Numbered from the stretch's first letter, positions 9,654 to 18,284 are shown. The stretch: 64,000 nucleotides of DNA from Mesorhizobium sp. B2-1-1 (GCF_006442975.2 NZ_CP083954.1:2425501-2489500), one strand, 5' to 3'. Program-made: numbers and translations. The notes: generated by a model from the letters alone, not told the origin.

Positions 9654-9760
9654 TAAAGCGTGTCGCGTCGAAACAGATTCAGGCGACTCGCTTTAAGTCT
9701 TTGTTTTGATGCATATCGTTGTCCCAGAACCGCTGCGCACTTCTGGGCGACATGCATTAA
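9654..9760. repeat. Two-hairpin intergenic repeat (Mesorhizobium-type)
   Basis: Two hairpins lie in tandem. Hairpin A pairs 9655-9666 with 9683-9694 with one mismatch in 12. Hairpin B pairs ATGCAT plus GTCCCAGAA (9709-9729) with 9741-9757, around an 11-base loop. The bases between the arms match an intergenic element I have seen many times in Mesorhizobium genomes; the copy number here cannot be checked. No gene overlaps it convincingly. Confidence 0.7.
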
Positions 9761-9787
9761 CCGCTGGTTTGACGGATGGAGATTGTC

Positions 9788-9916
9788 ATGGGTGCCATTG
9801 TTCCTGCCGCCGGCCGCGCCGAGGCACCAGGCGTCCAGAAACACTGCAATGCACGAGGAGCCGACGCGTATCTGGATCTCGAAAGCTGCGATGAAGTGCG
9901 CGACCGAACTGGATAG
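9788..9916 (+). CDS. Possible 42-residue small protein
   Basis: A short reading frame begins at an ATG with GGAG placed 6 bp upstream, just after the two-hairpin repeat, and ends at TAG. The product starts MGAIVPAAGRAEAPG and has two cysteines. There is no recognisable family and no membrane segment. The only support is the ribosome binding site and the position. It may equally be chance. Confidence 0.2.
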   Translation: MGAIVPAAGRAEAPGVQKHCNARGADAYLDLESCDEVRDRTG

Positions 9917-9945
9917 TCTTCATCAGTTTTCCTGAGGTGGGAGGC

Positions 9946-10266
9946 TCAACCGCCGGCGCATAGAGATGGCACAGCTCGGCCAACACCCCAGGACAGGCGT
10001 CCCTGTATGATGGTCAGCGTCCACTGACCGTTCGAATACGTCGTTCCTTCCGGTCCCTTGGAGGGCAGATCGACCTCGGCCGCGTCGTTGACGGATACAG
10101 AAGCGCGATCCCCGAGGAGACGCACTGCCAGACGCGTGCCGTCCTGGCACTCGTAGTGACTGACCGGGTAGGGATTGCCCACGCCGATCGACGTGCCAAA
10201 CGCGGAATGCTTGAAGCTTACAATCATGATGGCGCTGATTGCCGCGATCGATAGATTTTTTAGCAC
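9946..10266 (-). CDS. MliC-family lysozyme inhibitor-like secreted protein (GTG start)
   Basis: The mature part carries the MliC/PliC pattern: YECQDGTRLAVRLLGDRASV, then a predicted strand region, then TTYSNGQWTLTIIQGRLSW. In known members this beta-barrel domain binds and blocks c-type lysozyme in the periplasm. The longer open frame up to 10506 has an unlikely Arg/Ser-rich leader. The GTG at 10266 is preceded by GGGAGG and gives a proper signal peptide (MLKNLSIAAISAIMIVSF), so I take it as the start. The product is then 106 residues, the usual size. A host-defence or predation context is an inference. Confidence 0.68.
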   Translation of the reverse strand: MLKNLSIAAISAIMIVSFKHSAFGTSIGVGNPYPVSHYECQDGTRLAVRLLGDRASVSVNDAAEVDLPSKGPEGTTYSNGQWTLTIIQGRLSWGVGRAVPSLCAGG

Positions 10267-10563
10267 AATAGTCCTCCCAACTGGCGCATCGACGTGGATG
10301 AAAACAGAGAACCATGTCTTCCCTGCGGACCTGCGACTTTCGGACCGAGATTCGTCGCATCGACCAGAACGCCGGACATGTATCAATTGATCGGCAAACG
10401 CCTTCGCGGAGATGCTCTTTGAACAGGCGGGATACTTCCGCTGGCTCACGCCAATGGCCCCGCCGGCCTTTGCCAGGCTCGCTTTTGCTCCCGTCCAAGC
10501 TTGCATTCAGCCGTTTCAACAAATCCCAGTAGGCTTCCTAGCACCAGCGAGCCCAGAGCGCAC

Positions 10564-10986
10564 TCAGAAGGGCGAGATGCACTGCCGGCGTGGGCCATTG
10601 TAGGGCTGCCAGCTATTGTCCGAGACCCGGTAGGAGCGGTACCGCTGCGAGCACCAGTTCACATGGTTGTTCCAAGCGCTGTGATTGTGCTGGCGGGCAG
10701 CCGAGATCGCCATCCCGCCGAGCAGCATTCCGCCAATGAGGCCCGCGGCGACGGCGCCGCTATTGTTCCTCGAATGCCGGTGATGGCGTGGCGGACGCGA
10801 GGGCCGATAATGGGGCGGCCTGTGGTGCGGTGGCCGTACTCCATGTCCCGGTCGATGGCGGGAAGGCCTCCTTAGGTCGATGTTCGTGACCGTATCGGAA
10901 ACCGACGGCCTTAGCGCTCCGACGGGCATTGCCCAGGTGGGGGCTGCCATGCTTGCGATGATCGCAGCGACGATGATGCGCCTCAT
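10564..10986 (-). CDS. BA14K-family secreted protein
   Basis: The 140-residue product has a signal peptide (MRRIIVAAIIASMAAPTWA), a His/Pro/Arg-rich linker, and a glycine-rich hydrophobic segment (AAGLIGGMLLGGMAI). It ends in the BA14K motif HVNWCSQRYRSYRVSDNSWQ followed by a paired cysteine before the end. BA14K proteins are small, lectin-like envelope proteins of Brucella and Rhizobiales. The ATG at 10986 follows GGAG at a good distance, so the upstream in-frame start at 11097 is not needed. A broken copy of part of this gene lies upstream at about 11150-11270. Confidence 0.78.
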   Translation of the reverse strand: MRRIIVAAIIASMAAPTWAMPVGALRPSVSDTVTNIDLRRPSRHRPGHGVRPPHHRPPHYRPSRPPRHHRHSRNNSGAVAAGLIGGMLLGGMAISAARQHNHSAWNNHVNWCSQRYRSYRVSDNSWQPYNGPRRQCISPF

Positions 10987-11140
10987 ATGCTTCTCCGTGG
11001 ACTTCATCCCGCCGTGCGACCTGCTGCTGCGGATGGCATCAAAGCCAAGTAATTTAAGGCAGTACCTGGTTTTCTTGGAATATGCGGTGAATCCCAAACG
11101 TGGATCGAGCGTTTATTTCTTGCTTGCGGTATGAATGAGG

Positions 11141-11270
11141 CTAGTCGAACAGCATGTCTTTCCGCCAATGACGCCCGTCGCGACAGGCGCCACCAGTGTT
11201 GCTCGAATGCCGGTGGCGATGCGGGACGGAGGGCCAGTGGTATGGTAGCGGTGCGCCGGTCTTTAGCGAG
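11141..11270 (-). pseudogene. Frameshifted partial copy of a BA14K-type gene
   Basis: Bases 11162-11245 align closely with 10733-10816, inside the intact BA14K gene. Read on the minus strand, the copy gives PHRHRHSSNTGGA. After a one-base shift it continues VATGVIGGK, matching HRHSRNNSGAVAAGLIGGM of the intact protein. The signal peptide and the cysteine-containing C-terminus are both missing, so this is a degraded duplicate rather than a working gene. Edges are approximate. Confidence 0.55.
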
Positions 11271-11790
11271 CTAGCGACAGACCCTCTCGACGCCTCGCTT
11301 GGACGATAATCACCTCCTGGGGAGGCTCTCACCCTGCGGAAAATCACCGCCCGGAGCGGCCTCTTGGCGTCCCGGCGACAAAGGCGCGCCCAATGCCATG
11401 CGCGCTACCTTCAAATGGCCTGCCATGCAATCAACACATAGAGAACTCGCGATGAAATTCGATCTGAAATCGCCGCCCGGCAAGCCCCGGCCCAATGTCG
11501 CGTAAACTCCGAATAAATCGGAAGGCACATTCACTTTTTCTAGTGTCGATTTAGATTGTCGTGACATCGCAAATCCACCGAATTCGATGTCACAGAATTG
11601 AATAATAATCGAACGTGCAAGTTACAAATTTGCAATATTAGTGAAAATAACTATACATATCGTCTTTATAAATACTATGGAATGAAAATGACAAAACTTT
11701 CATGATATGGCAATGATGCCGTAATGTAGGTTCTTCTAACCATCCCGGCCAAGGATGCTCAGTGCATCTCACTCAAAAGGATGGAACCCC
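11271..11790. other. Intergenic region upstream of the DegP protease gene
   Basis: No gene is supported in this 520-bp stretch. The first half is GC-rich and has three related short motifs (about 11311, 11347 and 11468) of the form GATTWYC next to GC-rich CCnGGnGG on the minus strand. The second half, 11570-11740, is strikingly AT-rich for this genome. It contains ATGAAA and TTTCAT as an inverted repeat with a 10-base spacer near 11680, so it probably holds the promoter and regulatory sites of the protease gene. I could not assign a sigma factor. Confidence 0.4.
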
Positions 11791-13266
11791 ATGAATATTG
11801 TCCCCAATTCGCATTCCGGAACTCGTCGGCGCCTGGCGGCGGCTGTAGTGTCGCTGAGCGCTGTAGGCGCTGTAGGCGTCGGAGCTGTTGTTTCCGGCAC
11901 TGCCCCCGTGCTGGCCGACGCGGTGCATGTCCAGGCGCCGCAGATGCCGAGCTTCGCCGATGTCGTCGAGCAGGTTTCGCCGGCGGTCGTCAGCGTCAAG
12001 GTCAAGTCCACGGTCCAGCCGGTCGCCGACGACGGTTCCGACGATCAGGATGGTTTCGAGAACCTGCCCGACAACCGGCAGCAGGGCGGCTTCAAACATG
12101 GTGACGGCAAGCCGCGCCCGGTGGCACAGGGTTCAGGCTTCTTCATCTCGGAGGACGGATATCTCGTCACCAACAATCACGTCGTCTCGGAAGGCTCGTC
12201 CTTCACCATCGTCACCAGTGACGGTAAGGAACTCGACGCCAAGCTGGTCGGCACCGATCCGCGGACGGACCTGGCTGTGCTGAAGGTCGATGGCGGCGGC
12301 AAGTTCACCTATGTCGACTTCGCCGACGACTCCAAGATCCGCATCGGTGATTGGGTGGTGGCAGTCGGCAACCCGTTCGGCCTCGGCGGCACCGTCACTT
12401 CCGGCATTGTATCCGCTCGGGGCCGCGATATCGGCGCCGGCCCCTATGACGACTTCATCCAGATCGATGCTCCGGTCAATCATGGCAATTCGGGGGGCCC
12501 GACTTTCAATCTCAATGGCCAGGTGATCGGTATCAACACAGCCATCTTCTCGCCGTCGGGCGGCAGTGTCGGCATTGGTTTCGACATCCCGGCCTCGACC
12601 GCCAAGCAGGTCGTGGAAGACCTGATGAAGGAAGGCTCCATCAAGCGAGGTTGGCTCGGCGTCCAGATCCAGCCGGTCACCGCTGAAATTGCTGAATCCC
12701 TTGGTCTGAAATCCGACAAGGGCACACTGGTCTCGAACGCCCAGGACGCTGGTCCCGGCAACAAGGCAGGCATTGCCGCCGGTGACGTCATCACCCAGGT
12801 CGACGGCAAGGATGTCGCCTCGCCGAAGGAACTCGCCCGCACGATCGGCGCCTATGCGCCGGGAAAATCGGTCGATCTTACCGTATTTCGTGACGGCAAA
12901 AGCCGGACGATCAAGGTCGATCTCGGCACACTGCCGTCCAGCGACAAGCGGGCCTCCGGCGATGACGGCAAGCAGGTCGCGCCTGCCAAGGCCGACGCAT
13001 TGGCCGATCTTGGCCTGACCATCACCAAGTCAGACGATGGCAAAGGACTGGTCGTCACCGATGTGGATCCCAACAGCGATGCGGCCGATCGTGGCATCCA
13101 GCCGGGCGATGTCATCACCGCCGTCAGTTCGGCCAAGGTGAACACCACTGATGACGTCTCCAAGGCCATGGCCGAGGCAGCCAAGGCTGGCCGCAAGGCC
13201 GTACTGATGCAGATCACCCGCGACGACTCGAGCCGGTTCGTCGCGCTGCCCGTGGGCAAGGCCTGA
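11791..13266 (+). CDS. degP: Do/DegP-family periplasmic serine endoprotease
   Basis: A 491-residue periplasmic protease and chaperone of the HtrA/DegQ type. It starts with a long twin-Arg-like signal region (HSGTRRRLAAAVVSLSAVG), cleaved near VLADA. The trypsin-like domain carries His130 (NNHVV), Asp160 (TDLAVLKV) and Ser234 (GNSGGPTFN). Two PDZ domains follow, the first with WLGVQIQPVTAEIAESLG and the second with LADLGLTITKSDDGKGLVV. A GGATGG site precedes the ATG at 11791; an ATG at 11755 is in frame but less likely. It stands alone behind an AT-rich promoter region and degrades or refolds misfolded envelope proteins. Confidence 0.95.
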   Translation: MNIVPNSHSGTRRRLAAAVVSLSAVGAVGVGAVVSGTAPVLADAVHVQAPQMPSFADVVEQVSPAVVSVKVKSTVQPVADDGSDDQDGFENLPDNRQQGGFKHGDGKPRPVAQGSGFFISEDGYLVTNNHVVSEGSSFTIVTSDGKELDAKLVGTDPRTDLAVLKVDGGGKFTYVDFADDSKIRIGDWVVAVGNPFGLGGTVTSGIVSARGRDIGAGPYDDFIQIDAPVNHGNSGGPTFNLNGQVIGINTAIFSPSGGSVGIGFDIPASTAKQVVEDLMKEGSIKRGWLGVQIQPVTAEIAESLGLKSDKGTLVSNAQDAGPGNKAGIAAGDVITQVDGKDVASPKELARTIGAYAPGKSVDLTVFRDGKSRTIKVDLGTLPSSDKRASGDDGKQVAPAKADALADLGLTITKSDDGKGLVVTDVDPNSDAADRGIQPGDVITAVSSAKVNTTDDVSKAMAEAAKAGRKAVLMQITRDDSSRFVALPVGKA

Positions 13267-13509
13267 CAGAACGCGGCCTGGAGCCTGGCGGTTTCAGGGC
13301 GCCCGCCCCAAATGCCGCCGCGATAGCCGCGGAACATCCAGCAATTTCCCGCGGCGATGTCTGCCGCCAAGCCGCTGCGGGAACAAGGAGCCGAGCACGT
13401 CAGTCCGTCGTCGTGCCTCGCTCCTGGCGGCAGCGGGCTCCCTTACGCCCGCTGCCGTTTTCCGCCATTTACATCAGTGGCAAATCGACTGCGGCGTGAA
13501 CCTAAACAG

Positions 13510-13650
13510 ATGTCGGGGCTCGCGGTGTTTCTTCTGCTCACCATGTTCGTCAGCACGCCCACGCTCGGCACGGGCCGCACGACGAGACTCCAGGGAGTGG
13601 TCCATCTCGGCATACTCGCCATGTTCCTGCTGATTTCGGCCGTGCCCTGA
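13510..13650 (+). pseudogene. C-terminal remnant of a ChaA-type Ca2+(Na+)/H+ antiporter
   Basis: The last 46 residues of this frame, from MSGLAVFLLLTMFVSTPTLG through GTGRTTRLQGVVHLGILAMF to the stop, match the C-terminal two helices of calcium/proton antiporters of the ChaA family. In those proteins a GTGRTNxLQGxVHL motif ends the protein. The preceding coding part does not resemble a cation exchanger, and the other roughly 300 residues are absent. This is therefore a gene relic left after deletion or rearrangement. It sits between degP and the membrane hydrolase. Confidence 0.65.
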
Positions 13651-13658
13651 AGCCCCAG

Positions 13659-15332
13659 CTAGCCGCCTCTGTCGGCCTGTGCTGCAACCTTGCTGGCAAG
13701 ATGGGTTTTGAGGGCGGCGAGGTCCTGTCGCGACCAGTCCTTCACGCCCAACACCGCACTCCAGGCTTCCACATAGTCCTGCGGCGCGTAGACATGGCCG
13801 TAGCCGATCGGCGTGGTTGTCGCCACGGCCATATCGAGACCGAGCTGCAGCATGGTCACCACCGGGTACCAGCTCAGTTGCGGCGAGACGTCCGGCCCGC
13901 GCGGCGCCTTCATCCAATCCGGCTGCCGGTAGGCGTCGCGATAATCGAAGAATACGATCGGGTCGCTGGCATATTGCAGGTAGACGATCCTCAGCGGGCC
14001 CCAGGGCGTGTCGGGCGCCACCGCCGGGCCGCTTTGGTTCATGAACCGGACCAGGCTGCTATTGCGGAAGATCGGCAGCCACTGCGGCGAGCCGTTGTTG
14101 CGCGTATCGCTCACCGAGCGCCAGATGCGGCTTTCGAAGGGCGGGCCGCTCCAGAGTGCGCCGCTGATCGGATCGCTGAATATCTCGAACAGCCCGGCCG
14201 ATCTTTCGGAGTTCATGGCGCCAAGGCTGAGCCCGTGCAGGTAAAGCCTCGGCCGCCACTGCTTCGGCAGGGTGGTCCAGTAGCCGTAGATTTCGAGGAA
14301 CAGCGCCCGGGCCGTCTCGGCGCCGTATTCCGGCTGCGCCAGCAGCGACAGCGGACTGCTCAGATAGGAATATTGCGCGGCGACGCTGGCGACATCGCCG
14401 CGGCACAGATATTCGAGCGCATCCATCGAGGCCGGATCGATCCATCCGGTGCCGGTCGGCGTGATGACCACAAGCGTGGATTTGCTGAAGCCGCCCGCCC
14501 GCTTCAGCTCCTCCAGCGCGAGTTTCGCGCGGGCTTGCGCACTGTTCGCCGCTCCCAGCCCGACATAGACCCGGACCGGCTGTTGCGCCGGCCGGCCGGT
14601 GAAGGTCCCTATCTCGGCGGCGGCGGGACCGTCCGCGATGAACTCGCGGCCGGCGCGGCCGAGCTCGTCCCACCTGACCAGCGAGGCGGGGCTTCCGGTC
14701 CTGGAGGGTTCGCTCGGCTGCTGGCGCTCCGGTTCCATGAGTGCGTCGAACTTGGCGAACGAGGAATCGAGCGCGCCGAAGATCGCGCGGATCGCAACGT
14801 CGCTCACCAGCAACCAGATGAGCAGCACGGCGACAGCGGCGCCGGCGACATTCGCCAGGCGCCGGGGTATGTAGCGTCTCAGTGCCCCGGCGATGGCGCA
14901 CACCAGCCAAGCGACAAGGCGCGCCAGCGCGAGCACGACGATGAAGGTGCAAATGGCCAGGGCGCAGACATTGACGGGATGAGCGCCATCGACAGCCGGC
15001 ATGCCCATCACCGCGCGGATGGAGTTCTGCCACGCGCCGGATCGCCACAGTGCCACAACGGCAAGGCCGAGGCACGGGACCAGGATGATCGCCTTGGACA
15101 GCAAACGCGGCCGTGGCGGCAGTTCCGGAATCTCGAGATATTTCCACAGCCACCGCAAGGCGACGCCAAGGCTGTAGCCGATGGCGAAGCACGCGCCCGC
15201 CAGTACGCCTTGCGTCAGGTCGGTGCGGGGAACGAGCGTCGGCGTCAGGGCGGCTGCGAAGAACAGCATGCCGAGGGCCATGCCGACACCGGAGAGCGAT
15301 CGCCAGATACTAAGGAAACGAGTAGTTGTCAC
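13659..15332 (-). CDS. Membrane-anchored alpha/beta hydrolase family protein
   Basis: This 557-residue protein begins with about four hydrophobic segments (including LGMLFFAAALTPTLVPRTDL and TFIVVLALARLVAWLVCAIAG). A large cytoplasmic or periplasmic domain follows, with the alpha/beta-hydrolase nucleophile elbow LHGLSLGAMNS, where Ser is the predicted nucleophile. It matches a family of predicted alpha/beta-hydrolases common in rhizobia and actinobacteria (DUF2319-like). The start codon is a GTG with GAGG upstream. Substrate is unknown; lipid or ester hydrolysis at the membrane is the usual guess. Its complementary strand holds a 607-codon open frame that I regard as a by-product of high GC. 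Confidence 0.8.
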   Translation of the reverse strand: MTTTRFLSIWRSLSGVGMALGMLFFAAALTPTLVPRTDLTQGVLAGACFAIGYSLGVALRWLWKYLEIPELPPRPRLLSKAIILVPCLGLAVVALWRSGAWQNSIRAVMGMPAVDGAHPVNVCALAICTFIVVLALARLVAWLVCAIAGALRRYIPRRLANVAGAAVAVLLIWLLVSDVAIRAIFGALDSSFAKFDALMEPERQQPSEPSRTGSPASLVRWDELGRAGREFIADGPAAAEIGTFTGRPAQQPVRVYVGLGAANSAQARAKLALEELKRAGGFSKSTLVVITPTGTGWIDPASMDALEYLCRGDVASVAAQYSYLSSPLSLLAQPEYGAETARALFLEIYGYWTTLPKQWRPRLYLHGLSLGAMNSERSAGLFEIFSDPISGALWSGPPFESRIWRSVSDTRNNGSPQWLPIFRNSSLVRFMNQSGPAVAPDTPWGPLRIVYLQYASDPIVFFDYRDAYRQPDWMKAPRGPDVSPQLSWYPVVTMLQLGLDMAVATTTPIGYGHVYAPQDYVEAWSAVLGVKDWSRQDLAALKTHLASKVAAQADRGG

Positions 15333-15951
15333 TTGGGTGTTACGCCTCGAGTTGGGCCGCAGGATAACGTTGGCCTATGGTTTTTATATCTTCGGAGTCG
15401 CCCGTCCGCTATTGGCCCCCTAACCAGTCAGGCTCATGCCCTGGGTCAACATGCATCGACCCGTTTGCGGGATAAGACAGAGATACCACGCGCATTAAAA
15501 ACTAGTGCTCCTCCCGGTCCCTAGGTTCGCCAGACCGTACCAGAGAATATGAAGGAAACGGGTTGCCGAACCCTCCGCTAACGTGTTGACTTCCAGTAGA
15601 AGACGTCGACCCTCCGGGCCGACCATTGTCGTTATCCGCCATTAGGCTACGAAGCGGTTCGCCAAGGCGATTCGAGGCGATGGTCTAGACACTCGCCGAT
15701 CGCATCGTCTGCGGATGGCAGCTTTGCGCCTCCAACCCGCCGTTTAGCTCCAAACTGCGTGAGCTAGGAAGCAGACGTTGGACTAGCCCGGCCAAAGGCC
15801 CTGAAGCCATGTGGCACCGCAGCGCCGGCAATATTCGTGAACCGAGTGCTACGTTTACCCAGCGCGCTGCTTGAGTTCAGGAAAATCTGGTCTCTGCGCC
15901 AACCTTGGCCTCAGGAACATCCCCATCTACCGCCGCCTTCTCCGCCACCAG
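15333..15951. other. Intergenic region with no recognised content
   Basis: A 619-bp gap lies between the hydrolase and the SDR gene, both on the minus strand. It holds no open frame with a ribosome binding site, no tRNA-like structure and no repeat that I can see. Its edge near 15333 should carry the hydrolase promoter. Its position at the end of the sugar-acid gene set may mark an insertion boundary. Confidence 0.4.
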
Positions 15952-16848
15952 TCAAGTATCCGCAGGCTGTGTGCGCCAGTCATACTCTTGCCGGAACCCA
16001 AGGATGTCGCGCAGCTTCCGATTTGAGATCGGTCCCTCAAATACATCCAGGGCGCGTGTGACTGGTATGTTGGGTGCGTGCTTGCTGAGAAATTCCGCCG
16101 TCGGCATCTCGGCCACGATGTTGTCGTTGACTGCGTTGAATATCTGGAACCCCAAGCCGTCCTTCTCGATGCACAGATCGACGATCTGGCCAAGATCGCG
16201 CACGTCCATGTAGGTCCAGCCGTCGCGCCGCCGTTTCGAGGCGTCGGCCAGGAATTCCGGGAAGCGGCCATAATCCCGCGGTTCGACGACTCCGCCGATC
16301 CGCAGGGCATAGACGTCGGCTCCAGTACGGGAGGCGAAAGAGCGCGCAATCTTCTCGCCCAGCACTTTGGAGAGACCATAGCTGTCGGTCGGATCGACGT
16401 CATAGTCCTCGTCCACCGGAAACGATGTGAAATCGCGGTCGCCTTCGGCAAAGCACACACCGTACACCGTTTCGCTGGAAGCAGTGACGATCTTGCGGAT
16501 GCCAAGCTTGGTGGCGGCTTCGATCACATTGTAGGTCGACTGCACATTGGCGGTGAACATGGCGTTATCCGGTCGCAGGAATATCCGCGGGATCGCCGCG
16601 AAATGGACCACTGCGTCGACCGGGCCGCGGCTCCTTCCGCCGAAGTATTCGTTGAACCCGAAATGCAGCGTCAGTGCATTGTAGGTCTCGCCAGCGTCCG
16701 CAAGATTGGTGATGACGGTGTCGACGCCCTGCACATCGAGCGGCGTCAGGTCGAGATTCAGAACCTGATGCCCGCGCTCGAGCAGGTAGGGTATGACGTG
16801 ACGGCCGATCTTGCCGCTGCCGCCGGTGAAGATGATCCGCTTGCCCAT
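15952..16848 (-). CDS. NAD-dependent epimerase/dehydratase (extended SDR)
   Basis: A 298-residue extended short-chain dehydrogenase with the Rossmann motif TGGSGKIGRHV at the N-terminus and the active-site pair ASSETVYG and YGLSKV (Tyr-xxx-Lys). GAGGA precedes the ATG at 16848, so the upstream in-frame start at 16887 is not used. It is the second gene after the enolase-superfamily dehydratase, 54 bp downstream, and should share its promoter and GntR operator. Oxidation or epimerisation of a sugar or uronic acid is likely. Uronate dehydrogenases belong to the same broad family, but this one cannot be assigned that closely. Confidence 0.82.
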   Translation of the reverse strand: MGKRIIFTGGSGKIGRHVIPYLLERGHQVLNLDLTPLDVQGVDTVITNLADAGETYNALTLHFGFNEYFGGRSRGPVDAVVHFAAIPRIFLRPDNAMFTANVQSTYNVIEAATKLGIRKIVTASSETVYGVCFAEGDRDFTSFPVDEDYDVDPTDSYGLSKVLGEKIARSFASRTGADVYALRIGGVVEPRDYGRFPEFLADASKRRRDGWTYMDVRDLGQIVDLCIEKDGLGFQIFNAVNDNIVAEMPTAEFLSKHAPNIPVTRALDVFEGPISNRKLRDILGFRQEYDWRTQPADT

Positions 16849-16902
16849 GGCTTCCTCACAACGGATTTGTTTGATCGAGCAGTTCAATCCGCCCGGTCCG
16901 GC

Positions 16903-18060
16903 CTATTCAAAGATGCCGAAGCCTGGCACGGCGTGCTTGCGGACGCCTTCCATGTCGAGCTCGACGCCGATGCCGGGCACGTCAGGCACCACGATGTGGC
17001 CGTCTTCGACGATCGACTTCGCGCCGTCCGGAAGGCGCACGTAACTGTCCCACGCCTCCCGCTCTTCAAGCGCGTGCCACTCTAGAACGAGGAAGTTCGG
17101 AACGCTGGCGCAGACATGGCATGTCGCCATCGTGCCCAGCGGCGTCGACACCAGATGCGGCGCGAACGGCACATAGTACATCTCGGCGAGATTCGCGATC
17201 TTGCGGCTTTCCGCAAGGCCGCCGCATTTCGGCACGTCAGGCATGATGACGTCGGCGCCATAGTTCTGGAACAGTTCGCGGAAGCCCCAGCGCAGGTAGA
17301 GATTTTCGCCGACGCAGATCGGCGTCTTGGTCCGCATGCGGATCTGCTTCAGGGCCTCGACATTTTCCGCCGGGATCGGCTCTTCCAGCCAGAGAAGGTT
17401 GAACCGTTCCATCTCGGCCGCTATGCGGCTGGCGCTGAGCACGTCGTAGCGCGCGTGCAGGTCGATGCAGAGATCGACGTCGGGGCCGATCGCATCGCGG
17501 ACCGCTGCAACACGCTCGACCATGAAGCGCAACTCGGCGCCGTTGATGGTATGGTTCACCGCGTCGAACTTCGCCGGGTGGCGCAGATTGTCGATGTCGA
17601 ATTTCAGCGCCGTGAAGCCTTCCGCCACCATGCGGCGCGCGCGTGCCGCGCATCCCTGCGGCGATCCCGATTCCTCATCGCCATCGCCGCAATCTGCATA
17701 GAGTCTTATCCGGTCGCGGAACTTGCCGCCGAACAAGCGATAAAGCGGCTGCCCGGCGGCTTTCGCCGCCACGTCCCAGAGCGCCATCTCCAGCCCGGTC
17801 AGCGCGATGAGAAAGACGCCGGCTTGCGCACCGGAAAACACATGGTCACGGCGAATCTTGTCCCAGCAATATTCGACATTGCGCGGATCCTGGCCGATCA
17901 GTTCCGACTTCAGTTCCGAAATCAGCCCGACGATTGCGGCGGCGCCTGCATCGGGATTTGCCTCGCCATAACCGGAGATGCCGGCGTCCGTATCGATGCG
18001 GATCAGGGTCGCCTTGCCGTGATAGGCGACGACCGCTGTCCTGATGTCCGTGATCTTCAT
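16903..18060 (-). CDS. Mandelate racemase/enolase-superfamily acid-sugar dehydratase
   Basis: The 385-residue protein has the N-terminal capping domain and the (beta/alpha)7 barrel of the superfamily. Expected metal ligands are visible as CIDLHARYD (Asp), WLEEPIP (Glu) and VGENLYLRW (Glu). A catalytic His probably lies in PFAPHLVSTPLGT. The GFTALKFDID segment replaces the usual Lys-x-Lys. The layout is like galactonate and other acid-sugar dehydratases, which remove water to give 2-keto-3-deoxy acids. GGAGGAGG lies 5 bp before the ATG. One copy of the shared 15-bp palindrome lies 61 bp upstream. The exact sugar acid is unknown. Confidence 0.87.
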   Translation of the reverse strand: MKITDIRTAVVAYHGKATLIRIDTDAGISGYGEANPDAGAAAIVGLISELKSELIGQDPRNVEYCWDKIRRDHVFSGAQAGVFLIALTGLEMALWDVAAKAAGQPLYRLFGGKFRDRIRLYADCGDGDEESGSPQGCAARARRMVAEGFTALKFDIDNLRHPAKFDAVNHTINGAELRFMVERVAAVRDAIGPDVDLCIDLHARYDVLSASRIAAEMERFNLLWLEEPIPAENVEALKQIRMRTKTPICVGENLYLRWGFRELFQNYGADVIMPDVPKCGGLAESRKIANLAEMYYVPFAPHLVSTPLGTMATCHVCASVPNFLVLEWHALEEREAWDSYVRLPDGAKSIVEDGHIVVPDVPGIGVELDMEGVRKHAVPGFGIFE

Positions 18061-18120
18061 CGAAACCTCCTCCCCGTGATGGCGCGCGGCGCCTACAAAT
18101 GCATATGGTCCGTTAGGTCA

Positions 18121-18135
18121 ACTTGTCCAATAAGC
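18121..18135. promoter_or_regulatory. Candidate GntR/FadR operator, site 1
   Basis: ACTTGTCCAATAAGC, a near-palindrome of two 7-bp half-sites around one central base, lies between the dehydratase start (18060) and the aldo/keto reductase start (18349). It shares 12 of 15 bases with the copy in front of the GntR-type regulator gene at 20127. A role as binding site for that regulator is inferred. Confidence 0.55.
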
Positions 18136-18269
18136 ATACAAGATGAGAAGATGGAACGTAAACCCCCTTTGAACGATTTTGCGCGAATACACCTTGCAAC
18201 GGCAGGTATCATTGAATCATTTGGGAAATTCGTGGCTCCGCGCCAAGCGCCATAAATCCGCCGGAACCT

Positions 18270-18284
18270 ACTTGTTAGACGAGT
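18270..18284. promoter_or_regulatory. Candidate GntR/FadR operator, site 2
   Basis: ACTTGTTAGACGAGT is the second palindrome of the same form (ACTTGTy-n-GAyrAGy), 64 bp upstream of the aldo/keto reductase start and just before an AT-rich stretch (TATATAAGCGTATAAAT) that could hold the -10 region. It fits a site controlling the rightward promoter. Confidence 0.5.

Noticed and set aside
13701..15524. A 607-codon open frame on the plus strand opposite the membrane hydrolase
   Set aside because: Its product is rich in Arg, Gly, His and Gln with no hydrophobic core or known domain. The minus-strand gene has recognisable helices and a hydrolase motif. It is an artefact of high-GC codon use.
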